DNA of 32,383 nucleotides from Bacteroidales bacterium UBA3290. GTDB taxonomy: Bacteria > Bacteroidota > Bacteroidia > Bacteroidales > UBA932. The position numbers and the translations under genes were made by a program. This document shows, piece after piece, positions 8,000-15,384 of this stretch. Under the pieces are notes generated by a model, which searched no databases, was not told the DNA's origin, and saw nothing but the letters and a program-made list of their open reading frames with translations. Location: the NCBI GenBank assembly GCA_002361615.1, contig DETK01000035.1, positions 88,572 to 120,954 on the forward strand, written 5' to 3'. Numbering within the stretch: position 1 is the first letter of the stretch; the number at the start of each line of letters is the position of its first letter.

Positions 8000-9517
8000 T
8001 TACAGGGATTTGTCTTTCAGCATACGGACCATCCGGTCGATTTCCTTGTAGAAGGGCGTATCTTCCTGGATGTGGGGCTGGATGGTGCGGACAGCGTCGT
8101 AGGCCGCCCGGGATGCATCGCAGAGTTTGTCGTAGAGGTTCAGGCAGTCCGTGGCCTGGGCCAGAGCGATATACTGGATGGCCATCACCTGGAAGGCGTT
8201 GTCGACGACCCGGCGGCAGAGCAGCGCCGAGTTGGTGCCCATCGAGACGATGTCCTGGTTGTCGTTGTTGTTGGGGATGCTGTGCACGTAGTTGGGCATG
8301 GCCAGGGTCTGGCACTCCGCCGTAGTGGAGGTGGCGGTGAACTGGCAGGCCTGCATGCCGTAGTTGAGGCCCAGCGTTCCCGTGTTGAGGAAGGGCGGCA
8401 GGATGCCGTTGATGCGGTCGTGGAACAGGTAATTGAGCTGCCGCTCCGCCGTCATGGCCACACGGACAAGTGCGATTTTGACCTTGTCCTGCTCCAGGGA
8501 GATGTAATCGCCGTGGAAGTTGCCGCCGTGGTAGACCGAGCCTGTGTCGGGATCGACGATGGGGTTGTCGCAGGCGGAGTTCAGTTCGTTTTCCAGCACG
8601 CGGCGGGCGTTGGCGAGGGTTTCCTGCACCGGTCCGAGGACCTGGGGGATGCAGCGCAGCGAATAGTAGGGCTGCACCTTGTGGCCGAAGGTCTTTTCCA
8701 GATGCCTTCCGTCGTAGAGGTCGTGCTCGCGCTTGCGGAGGCAGCGGCTGGAGGCCGCCAGTTCCCGCATGCGGCGGGCGATTTCCTGCTGGCCGTCCTG
8801 ACGCCGCACGGCGTTGAGGGGTTCGGCCATCAGGTCGTCGTAGGAGGAGGCGATCTCATTCATCCAGACGGCTGCCAGGACGGAGCGGTCGAGGAGCCGT
8901 TCGGCCAGCAGCTGGTTGATGCAGCCGACGCCGGTCATCACCGAGGTGCCGTTCGTGGCGGAAAGGCCTTCGCGGATATGGATCTGCACGGGCTTGATGC
9001 CCAGGGCGGCCATCACTTCGCCGGCGGGACGCCATTCTCCCTGGTAGTGTACTTCTCCTTCTCCGATGAGGTTCAGGGCGATATGGGCGAGCTGCACCAG
9101 GTCGCCGCTGGCGCCTACGCTGCCGTGCTGCGGGATGAAGGGGATGACGCGCTGGTTGATGAAGGCCAGCAGCGTTTCAACCAGTTCGGGATGGATGCCG
9201 GAGCGGCCTTGCAGGAAGGTTCCCAGCCGGGCGATCATGGCGGCCAGGGCCTGGTCGTCGTCGAGGGGGGCACCGGCGCCGGTGGAGTGGCTGCGGATGA
9301 TGTTGTACTGCAGCTCCTTCAGATGCGCGTCTTCCACGCGCCACTGGGCCATCGGCCCGAAACCGGTGTTGATGCCGTAGATGACTTTCTCACGGCTGAA
9401 CCGTTCGAGGAAATCGTAGCTGCGGCGGACACAGTCCATCGCTTCCGGGCCGATTTCCAGTTTCCGGCCTTCATAGACGACCTGTTCCAGCAGGTCGAGG
9501 GTGAGTCTGTTTTCCAT
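8000..9517 (-). CDS. MIO-type aromatic amino acid ammonia-lyase (tyrosine/histidine ammonia-lyase family)
   Basis: A 505-residue enzyme of the HAL/PAL/TAL family, which removes ammonia from an aromatic amino acid to give an acrylate such as coumarate or urocanate. A136-S137-G138 in GSVGASGDLVQL would cyclise to the MIO electrophile. Y47 in VIYGINTGFG is the catalytic Tyr region. PNNNDNQDIVSMG near the C-terminus is also conserved. Segments such as VYHGGNFHGDYISLE, GFGPMAQ and DLVQLAHIAL resemble the Flavobacterium tyrosine ammonia-lyase associated with flexirubin pigment more than classical HutH, which has DLAPL at this point. The selectivity region reads RSH (75-77), which does not separate Tyr from His. 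No hut genes or pigment genes are nearby. It follows gpmI by 13 bases and precedes dnaE by 21. The family is certain; the substrate is not. Confidence 0.85.
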   Translation of the reverse strand: MENRLTLDLLEQVVYEGRKLEIGPEAMDCVRRSYDFLERFSREKVIYGINTGFGPMAQWRVEDAHLKELQYNIIRSHSTGAGAPLDDDQALAAMIARLGTFLQGRSGIHPELVETLLAFINQRVIPFIPQHGSVGASGDLVQLAHIALNLIGEGEVHYQGEWRPAGEVMAALGIKPVQIHIREGLSATNGTSVMTGVGCINQLLAERLLDRSVLAAVWMNEIASSYDDLMAEPLNAVRRQDGQQEIARRMRELAASSRCLRKREHDLYDGRHLEKTFGHKVQPYYSLRCIPQVLGPVQETLANARRVLENELNSACDNPIVDPDTGSVYHGGNFHGDYISLEQDKVKIALVRVAMTAERQLNYLFHDRINGILPPFLNTGTLGLNYGMQACQFTATSTTAECQTLAMPNYVHSIPNNNDNQDIVSMGTNSALLCRRVVDNAFQVMAIQYIALAQATDCLNLYDKLCDASRAAYDAVRTIQPHIQEDTPFYKEIDRMVRMLKDKSL

Positions 9518-9530
9518 CGGAGGGCGCGGC

Positions 9531-11054
9531 TTAGATCAGGGGTTCCGCGGTCATGGCGGCCGGCTGCGGGATGCCCATCAGCTTGAGGATGGTCGGGGCG
9601 ACGTTGCACAGGGCGCCGTCCTTGACGGTCTTGACCTGGTCGCCGGCGCCGATGACGATGAACTGCACCGTGTTGAGCGAGTGGGCGGTGTTGGGACTGC
9701 CGTCGGGGTTGACCGCGAAGTCGGCGTTGCCGTGGTCGGCGGTCAGCAGTACGACATAGTCTTGGGCGAGCGCTTCTTCTACCACACGTCCGACCAGTTT
9801 GTCTACGCAGGTGACGGCCTGGGTGATCGACATGTACACGCCGGTGTGGCCCACCATGTCGCCGTTGGCGAAGTTCAGGATGATGAGGTCTTCCTTGCCG
9901 GTACGGATCACGTCGATCAGTTTCTCGGCCACTTCGGGGGCGCTCATCTGGGGCAGCAGGTCGTAGGTCGGCACCTTGGGAGAGTTGACCAGGATGCGGT
10001 CTTCGTTTTCAAACTGGGTCTCGCGGCCGCCGTTGAAGAAGAAGGTCACGTGGGCGTATTTTTCGGTTTCGGCGATGCGCAGCTGGCGCCGTCCGGCCTT
10101 GGCGACGGTCTCGCCGAGGGTGTCCTGCACGAGTTCCTTGTCGAAGAGGATGTGGACGCCGGTGAAGGAAGCGTCGTACGGGGTCAGGCAGCAATAATAC
10201 AGGGGGATGGTGTGCATACCTTCCTCCGGCATGTCCTGCTGCGTGAGCACGGTGGTCAGCTCGCGGGCGCGGTCGTTGCGGAAGTTGTAGAAGATGATGG
10301 CGTCGCCTTCTTCGACCTTGGCCAGCGGCTGGCCGTCGGGACCGGTGACGACGATCGGTTTGATGAACTCATCGGTCACGTCGGCATCGTAGGAGGCCTG
10401 GATGCCTTCCGTGGCGGAGGTGAAAGCGGTGCCCTTGCCCTCGACCAGCAGGTCGTAGGCGTCTTTGATGCGGTTCCAGCGCTTGTCGCGGTCCATGGCG
10501 TAGAAGCGGCCGCAGACCGTGGCGACCTTGCCCGTGGTCTCGGCCATCTTGCTTTCCAGCTCGGCGACGAAACCCTTGCCGCTGCGCGGGTCGGTGTCTC
10601 GGCCGTCCATAAAGGCATGGACGAAGACTTTCTCCAGACCCTGCTCCTTGGCTACCCGCAGGAATTCATACACGTGGTCGAGGGAGGAGTGGACGCCGCC
10701 ATGGGAGGTCAGACCCATCAGGTGGAGTTTCTTCCCGGAGGTCTTCACATAGTCGAACACGGCTTTGATCTCCTTGTTTTCCAGCAGTTTGTGCTCACGG
10801 CAGGCGATGTTGATCTTGACCAGGTCCTGATAGACGACCCGGCCGGCGCCCAGGTTCATGTGGCCGACTTCGGAGTTGCCCATCTGGCCGTCGGGAAGAC
10901 CGACCCACTCGCCGCAGGCCTGCAGGTGGCTGAAAGGATATTTTGCCCGAAGGGCGTCTATGTTGGGTGTGCCTTGTGTCCAGATCGCGTTGGAATAGTC
11001 GTGGCGGCCTTCTCCCCAGCCGTCCAAAATCATCAAAAGAACCTTCTTATCCAT
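9531..11054 (-). CDS. gpmI: 2,3-bisphosphoglycerate-independent phosphoglycerate mutase
   Basis: This enzyme interconverts 3- and 2-phosphoglycerate in glycolysis and gluconeogenesis in the cytoplasm, through a phosphoserine intermediate and two Mn2+ ions. It is 507 residues, normal length. The alkaline-phosphatase fold starts with LMILDGWGEG, where D11 is a metal ligand. S61 in QMGNSEVGHMNLGAGR is the phosphorylated serine. HGGVHS and FMDGRDTDP mark the mutase insert, and LLTADHGNAD gives further metal ligands near the C-terminus. It is the first gene of a - strand run with the ammonia-lyase and dnaE. Its predicted promoter faces that of rnr. Confidence 0.98.
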   Translation of the reverse strand: MDKKVLLMILDGWGEGRHDYSNAIWTQGTPNIDALRAKYPFSHLQACGEWVGLPDGQMGNSEVGHMNLGAGRVVYQDLVKINIACREHKLLENKEIKAVFDYVKTSGKKLHLMGLTSHGGVHSSLDHVYEFLRVAKEQGLEKVFVHAFMDGRDTDPRSGKGFVAELESKMAETTGKVATVCGRFYAMDRDKRWNRIKDAYDLLVEGKGTAFTSATEGIQASYDADVTDEFIKPIVVTGPDGQPLAKVEEGDAIIFYNFRNDRARELTTVLTQQDMPEEGMHTIPLYYCCLTPYDASFTGVHILFDKELVQDTLGETVAKAGRRQLRIAETEKYAHVTFFFNGGRETQFENEDRILVNSPKVPTYDLLPQMSAPEVAEKLIDVIRTGKEDLIILNFANGDMVGHTGVYMSITQAVTCVDKLVGRVVEEALAQDYVVLLTADHGNADFAVNPDGSPNTAHSLNTVQFIVIGAGDQVKTVKDGALCNVAPTILKLMGIPQPAAMTAEPLI

Positions 11055-11062
11055 ATTTTTAT

Positions 11063-11070
11063 TAATTTTG
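11063..11070 (+). promoter_or_regulatory. -7 element upstream of rnr
   Basis: TAATTTTG fits TAnnTTTG and lies 32 bases before the rnr ATG, giving a leader of about 26 bases. No TTG is found at the expected -33 distance. Its exact reverse complement occurs 16 bases downstream as the candidate gpmI element. Confidence 0.5.
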
Positions 11071-11086
11071 TCTGATTGTAATGCTG

Positions 11087-11094
11087 CAAAATTA
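11087..11094 (-). promoter_or_regulatory. -7 element upstream of gpmI
   Basis: Read on the - strand this is TAATTTTG, 32 bases before the gpmI ATG. With the rnr element it forms a face-to-face pair: each predicted transcript starts between the two boxes and runs through the other one. Confidence 0.5.
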
Positions 11095-11102
11095 AGGAAT
11101 AT

Positions 11103-13184
11103 ATGGCTTCATCGAATCGCAAAACCGGCAAAAAGGGAAAAAATACCAACAAAAGGGGAGAGGGTGCGCTCAAGCGGGCGAAGCGGCTGGCACGGGGAGA
11201 ACAGGAGCCTGTCCGGACGAAGGAGCGCCGCTCCAAATCGGTGGAGGAATTTGAGGGGACGGTCTCCCTTTCGCGCGACGGTTTCGGCTTCGTGAAAGTG
11301 GAAGGCCGCACGGACGACGTATTCATCCCCATGCGCAAACTCCACTTCGCGCTCAACGGCGATTTCGTGAAGATCGAAGTATCGAAGCGCCGGCTCCAGG
11401 CCGGAGCTGCGGGCCGCAGCCTCGAAGGCGAGGTGGTCAAGATCATCCGGCGCAGCACCAAGCCGCATATCGGCATCCTGGTGGTTCGCGGGCGGCAGGT
11501 CTGGGCCATCGTCGAAAGCAAGAACATGCCCTACGATATCCGGATCGACGTCGCCGGTCCGGACGAACTTCCCGAGATCGGCGGCCTGAAAGCCGCCCAC
11601 GGCATGAAGGTCGCCGTGCTGGTGACGGACTGGCCCAAACGCAGCGCCGAGCCGGTCGGCCGCATCGTCGATGTGCTGGGTGTTCCGGGTGAGAACGATA
11701 CCGAGATGCACGCCATCCTGGCCGAGTTCCAGCTGCCTTACCGCTTCGAACCCGAGGTGGAAAAGGCGGCCGACAAGATATCGGAAGCCATCACGGCCAA
11801 AGACCTGGCAGGCCGCCGCGACTTCCGCGGCGTGACGACCTTCACCATCGACCCCTCGGACGCCAAGGACTTCGATGACGCGCTGTCCTTCCGCACCTTG
11901 GAGAATGGCAACATGGAAGTAGGCATCCACATCGCCGACGTGACGTACTACGTGACACCCGGTTCGCCGGTCGACAAGGAAGCGTTTGCCCGCGGCACCT
12001 CGGTCTATCTGGTGGACCGTACCATCCCGATGCTGCCCGAGAAGCTCTCCAACAAGCTCTGCTCGCTCCGTCCGCACGAGGACAAGCTCACGTTCAGCGC
12101 CGTGTTCGAACTGAACGCCAAGGCGAAAGTCATCGCGCAGTGGTTCGGCCGCACCGTCATCAATTCCGACCAGCGCTTCGACTACGAGCAGGCGCAGCGC
12201 ATCATCGAGACGGGCGAAGGCCCCCTGGCTGCGGAGATCGGCCAGCTGCACGCACTGGCCACCATCCTGCGCAAGCAGCGCTTCGAACACGGAGCCATCT
12301 CCTTCGAAAGGCCCGAGATGAAAGTCATCGTCGACCCGCAGGGCCGGCCGCTCGACGTCGTGCAGAAGGAGAGCAAGGAGAGCAACTGGCTCATCGAGGA
12401 ATTCATGCTGCTGGCCAACCGCTGTGTGGCGGAATACGTGACCAAGCGCTGCAAGGCCAAGAATCCGACCTTCGTCTATCGTATCCACGAGAACCCCGAT
12501 CCCGAGAAACTCGACAGCCTGCGCAACTTCGCCAAGAGTTTCGGCCACAAGCTGGGCGATACGTCCGACCCGAAACAAGCCGCGGGCGCGCTCAACGACC
12601 TGATGAAGGAGGCCAAGGGCAAGCCCGAGGAAAACGCGCTGCAACTGCTGGCTCTGCGCAGCATGGCGCGCGCCCGCTACTCGACCGACAACGTGGGCCA
12701 CTACGGCCTTGCCTTCCAGTACTATACCCACTTCACCTCGCCTATCCGCCGCTATCCCGACATGATGGTGCACCGCCTGCTGGCGATGTATATGGACGGA
12801 GCCACTTCGCAGGACAAGCTCTACTACGAAGATTGCTGCGAGCACAGTTCCGTCCGCGAACAGATCGCTACCGATGCCGAACGGGCCTCCATCAAGTTCA
12901 AGATGGTGGAATTCATGCAGGACAAGATCGGCCGGCTCTTCGAAGGCCACGTCAGCGGCCTGACCGAATGGGGCATCTATGTGGAGATCGAGCCCACGAA
13001 GATCGAGGGCATGGTCTCGCTGCGCGAAATCCGCAGCGACTGGTATCAGTTTGATGAAGAGAAATATGAAACGCGCGGCAAGGCATCCGGCCGGGTCTTC
13101 CATCTGGGCGACCCGGTGAAAGTCCGTGTCCTGCGCGCAAACCTTGAACAAAAAATCATTGATTATGAACTTGTTGAAGAATAA
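11103..13184 (+). CDS. rnr: Ribonuclease R
   Basis: A processive 3'-5' exoribonuclease that degrades structured RNA and takes part in rRNA and tmRNA-related decay. It has 693 residues. Order of domains: a lysine/arginine-rich N-terminal tail (1-45), cold-shock OB domains (about 48-200, with GTVSLSRDGFGFV), the RNB catalytic domain with D250, D253, D256, D258 and D259 in TIDPSDAKDFDDA, then HFTSPIRRYPD, and a C-terminal S1 domain (FEGHVSGLTEWGIYVEI). The start is the ATG at 11103, within an A/T-rich leader with no Shine-Dalgarno. Its last 20 bases overlap the start of the next gene in another frame. Confidence 0.97.
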   Translation: MASSNRKTGKKGKNTNKRGEGALKRAKRLARGEQEPVRTKERRSKSVEEFEGTVSLSRDGFGFVKVEGRTDDVFIPMRKLHFALNGDFVKIEVSKRRLQAGAAGRSLEGEVVKIIRRSTKPHIGILVVRGRQVWAIVESKNMPYDIRIDVAGPDELPEIGGLKAAHGMKVAVLVTDWPKRSAEPVGRIVDVLGVPGENDTEMHAILAEFQLPYRFEPEVEKAADKISEAITAKDLAGRRDFRGVTTFTIDPSDAKDFDDALSFRTLENGNMEVGIHIADVTYYVTPGSPVDKEAFARGTSVYLVDRTIPMLPEKLSNKLCSLRPHEDKLTFSAVFELNAKAKVIAQWFGRTVINSDQRFDYEQAQRIIETGEGPLAAEIGQLHALATILRKQRFEHGAISFERPEMKVIVDPQGRPLDVVQKESKESNWLIEEFMLLANRCVAEYVTKRCKAKNPTFVYRIHENPDPEKLDSLRNFAKSFGHKLGDTSDPKQAAGALNDLMKEAKGKPEENALQLLALRSMARARYSTDNVGHYGLAFQYYTHFTSPIRRYPDMMVHRLLAMYMDGATSQDKLYYEDCCEHSSVREQIATDAERASIKFKMVEFMQDKIGRLFEGHVSGLTEWGIYVEIEPTKIEGMVSLREIRSDWYQFDEEKYETRGKASGRVFHLGDPVKVRVLRANLEQKIIDYELVEE

Positions 13185-14034
13185 TCTGATCGTATTGGCC
13201 GTCCTGCTGCTGGGCTGCTGCACTTCTACGGCGCAGGAGTCCGGGATCCTGGCCGGCGGCGACTGGTCGGAAGAGACCGTCGCCGAAGGAATCGTCCTCC
13301 GCCGGGCTGCCTTTGCGGAGAATCTGTTCGGCGCCAACCAATATCTCTGTGTGCTGGAAATCGCGCCGGGAGCCCGGTTCGACATCGTTCCTTCGGTCGA
13401 GAAGACCCTCGAAACGACTTCGGCCCTGGCGGCCCGCTACGACGCCATCGCTGCCATCAACGGTTCGTTCTTCAATATGCGCGCACCTTATGGTTCCGTG
13501 AATTACCTGCGGGTGGATGGTGCGGAGCTGGCGCCGAATGCGCCGGATTCCTACGAGAATCCGCGCCGCGGCCGCAGCACGCGCCAGACCGGGGCCGTGG
13601 CCACCTTCCGCGGTGACATCTACGTGCTCAAGAGCGATGAGATCGCCCGCTGGGAGCGCGACATCGAAGCCGAAGACGTGGTTACCACAGGTCCGATGCT
13701 GCTCGTGGCGGGAGAGGCCGAACCGCAGGCCAAAGACAAGTTCAACACCAACCGCCATCCCCGTACGGCCATAGGTGTCCGTCCCGATGGCACCGTCGTG
13801 CTGCTCGTGGCCGACGGCCGCAACAAGCAGGCCGCCGGCCTCTCGATGAACGAACTGCTGCAAGTGATGCAAGCCCTCGGCTGTGCAGACGCCGTCAACC
13901 TCGACGGCGGCGGTTCCACCACGATGGTCGTCCGCGGCCAGGTGGTCAACCACCCCAGCGACAACAAGGAATTCGACGCCGCCGGCGAACGTCCCGTCGC
14001 CAACGCCATCATCGTCCGCCAGCCGACTCCCTGA
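13165..14034 (+). CDS. Phosphodiester glycosidase (NAGPA)-domain lipoprotein
   Basis: A 289-residue exported protein with a lipoprotein signal: a hydrophobic stretch followed by LLGC, so C18 is the likely lipidated residue and the protein should sit in the envelope. The mature part matches the NAGPA / phosphodiester glycosidase domain (DUF2233): AAINGSFFNM, the TGPMLLV segment, HPRTAIGV, and the hallmark NLDGGGSTTMVV near the C-terminus. Relatives cleave N-acetylglucosamine from phosphodiesters or occur in spore and exopolysaccharide proteins; the substrate here is unknown. An upstream in-frame GTG at 13126 would put 13 extra residues before the signal and lies deep in rnr, so the ATG at 13165 is preferred. 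It overlaps rnr by 20 bases, implying shared transcription. Confidence 0.88.
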   Translation: MNLLKNNLIVLAVLLLGCCTSTAQESGILAGGDWSEETVAEGIVLRRAAFAENLFGANQYLCVLEIAPGARFDIVPSVEKTLETTSALAARYDAIAAINGSFFNMRAPYGSVNYLRVDGAELAPNAPDSYENPRRGRSTRQTGAVATFRGDIYVLKSDEIARWERDIEAEDVVTTGPMLLVAGEAEPQAKDKFNTNRHPRTAIGVRPDGTVVLLVADGRNKQAAGLSMNELLQVMQALGCADAVNLDGGGSTTMVVRGQVVNHPSDNKEFDAAGERPVANAIIVRQPTP

Positions 14035-14054
14035 CGGCCGTCGGCCGGGGCTTT

Positions 14055-14084
14055 CGTCATGCCCGTCTTGACCGGGTCTCTATG
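14055..14084. repeat. Copy of a dispersed palindromic intergenic repeat
   Basis: This stretch starts CGTCATGCCCG and continues CTTGACCGGG then TCTCT. It aligns with the repeat at 19221-19249 (CGTCATTCCCG, CTTGACCGGG, then AATCT). It lies in the 45-bp gap between two convergent genes and supplies the last bases of recO, including its stop codon. Its stem is weaker (CCCG/CGGG). Just before it, CGGCC (14035-14039) and GGCCG (14043-14047) form a small GC hairpin that could help end transcription. Confidence 0.6.
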
Positions 14085-14748
14085 CCAGGACGGCGTGGAG
14101 GACGTCGAGGCTTTTGGCGTCTATGGTGGCGCCCAGATGGTGGGAGAGGTATTGCAGCATCCGGCGGGAGAAGGCCTGCCGGCGGGTGGCCGAGAGCGGG
14201 ATGGCCATCGTTTCTTCGAAGGAGGAACCCAGGATCTTGTGGAATAACGCTTCTTCGTCCGGACTGAACATGCCCGGCGGTTCGATGGCCGCGGCGTCCG
14301 GCATGAAGCCCATCTTGACGGCATAGGACACAAGGAACCACAACGGGAAATTGGCGACGCTGCCTTCGGTGGCGTCGAGGGCGACAATCGTCTCGGAGAG
14401 CCAGTCGAAAAACTGCGGGTCGGACAGCTCGTTGGTAAAGCTGCGGTAGAGTACTTCGCTGACGAACATCGCTACTGAAGCCTTGACGCGGTCGCTGCGG
14501 ATGGCGTGGAGGGCCGCTGCGGGTTCCCATTCCCGCAGCCAGGCCAGCGAACTTTTGGGCGATTCGCCGCTGACGACCTCGAGCACGCTCAGGGGATGGA
14601 AGGCGGCCGTGGCGTTGCCGCGCTTGAGACCCCGCACCAGGAAACTGCGGCGCCCGCTGAGCGAATCGACGGCGTGCAGGATCAGCGCGTGGTCGGAGTA
14701 CTTCGTCAGGTGCAGGACGACTAGCCGTGATTTTGCAACAGATGGCAT
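14080..14748 (-). CDS. recO: DNA repair protein RecO
   Basis: RecO works with RecR (and RecF) to load RecA on SSB-coated single-stranded DNA during gap repair. The 222-residue protein shows the N-terminal OB fold (LVVLHLTKYSDHALILHAV, then GRRSFLVRGLK) and the mostly helical C-terminal domain, ending in KSLDVLHAVLA, which resembles the KSLDVLKE ending of Bacteroides RecO. It has no cysteine zinc-finger, as expected in this phylum. The start codon lies 28 bases inside the end of rdgB, so it is probably translationally coupled. Sequence conservation in RecO is low, hence confidence just below certainty. Confidence 0.9.
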   Translation of the reverse strand: MPSVAKSRLVVLHLTKYSDHALILHAVDSLSGRRSFLVRGLKRGNATAAFHPLSVLEVVSGESPKSSLAWLREWEPAAALHAIRSDRVKASVAMFVSEVLYRSFTNELSDPQFFDWLSETIVALDATEGSVANFPLWFLVSYAVKMGFMPDAAAIEPPGMFSPDEEALFHKILGSSFEETMAIPLSATRRQAFSRRMLQYLSHHLGATIDAKSLDVLHAVLA

Positions 14749-15311
14749 TGGAGCATCCGCATGGCCTTTCCGCGGTGGGAAAGCTGGTTCTTTTCTTCGA
14801 TCGAGATCTCGGCAAGCGTCACATCGAGGCCGATTGGAACAAAAATTGAATCATAGCCGAAACCTTGGACCCCCTCGCTCTCCTGCAGGGCGATGTGGCC
14901 CTCGCAAGTTCCTTCAAAAACCTGGAGCGCACCGTCTTCGATGAGCGCGACCACGCAGCGGAAGCGCGCCGAACGCTTTTCGAAAGGAAGGCCCTCGAGT
15001 TCCCGGAGCACCCTGCGGCGGTTGGCGGCCGGATCCTTGTCCTCGCCTGCGTAGCGGGCGGTGTGGACGCCGGGGGCGCCGCCAAGCGCATCGATTTCCA
15101 GACCCGTGTCGTCGGCGAAGCAGTCCTGCTGGAAGTGGTTCCACACGGCGCAGGCTTTCTGGATGGAGTTGCCCCGCAGCGTATCGCAGGTTTCCGGCAG
15201 GTCGCCGGGAAGGCCTTTCGAAGCGGGGGTGACGACGTGGAAGCGGGGGCCCAGAATGGCCTGGGCTTCTTCCCGTTTGTGGGGGTTGTTGGTGGCGAAA
15301 AGGATGTCCAT
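14721..15311 (-). CDS. rdgB: XTP/dITP diphosphatase (Ham1/RdgB family)
   Basis: A house-cleaning pyrophosphatase that hydrolyses dITP, XTP and related purine nucleotides to monophosphates, keeping damaged bases out of DNA and RNA. It is 196 residues, normal length. FATNNPHKREE starts the protein, followed by FADDTGLEIDALGGAPGVHTARYAG (acidic metal ligands), ARFRCVVALI, FGYDSIFVP and SHRGKAM. The frame is open further upstream, but the extra 55 residues run back over the ctpA start and bear no family resemblance, so the ATG at 15311 is used. It is first in an rdgB-recO operon. Confidence 0.96.
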   Translation of the reverse strand: MDILFATNNPHKREEAQAILGPRFHVVTPASKGLPGDLPETCDTLRGNSIQKACAVWNHFQQDCFADDTGLEIDALGGAPGVHTARYAGEDKDPAANRRRVLRELEGLPFEKRSARFRCVVALIEDGALQVFEGTCEGHIALQESEGVQGFGYDSIFVPIGLDVTLAEISIEEKNQLSHRGKAMRMLQCHLLQNHG

Positions 15312-15334
15312 TGTTGGCTGGGGCTTTGCGGAAA

Positions 15335-15342
15335 CAAAGTTA
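15335..15342 (-). promoter_or_regulatory. -7 element for rdgB-recO
   Basis: On the - strand this is TAACTTTG, 23 bases before the rdgB ATG. It is back-to-back with the ctpA element at 15356-15363, only 13 bases apart. No -33 TTG is obvious. Confidence 0.5.
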
Positions 15343-15355
15343 CGGATAAAAATGT

Positions 15356-15363
15356 TACTTTTG
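15356..15363 (+). promoter_or_regulatory. -7 element for ctpA
   Basis: TACTTTTG, the same 8-mer as upstream of sufB, lies 21 bases before the ctpA ATG. No TTG is found at the usual -33 spacing. Confidence 0.55.
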
Positions 15364-15384
15364 TAAGTTATATCAACTCGAGAG

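Noticed and set aside
8000..9517. hutH of a histidine utilisation operon
   Set aside because: No hutU, hutI, hutG or formiminotransferase gene is nearby, and the sequence resembles the tyrosine-type lyase more; histidine is still possible as substrate.
4232..9586. A 5.3-kb uninterrupted open frame on the + strand (1784 codons)
   Set aside because: It lies opposite dnaE and the ammonia-lyase, both with intact catalytic motifs. The protein would be Val/Leu/Asp/His/Gly-rich without domains, as expected from the complement of GC-rich codons.
9501..11075. Antisense open frame opposite gpmI
   Set aside because: GpmI catalytic Ser and metal ligands are intact on the - strand; no support for the opposite frame.
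11109..13385. Antisense open frame of 758 codons opposite rnr
   Set aside because: RNase R motifs are complete on the + strand; the antisense product has no recognisable domain.
14057..14815. 252-codon open frame overlapping recO and rdgB in another frame
   Set aside because: Arg/Pro-rich shadow; RecO and RdgB are recognisable in their own frames.
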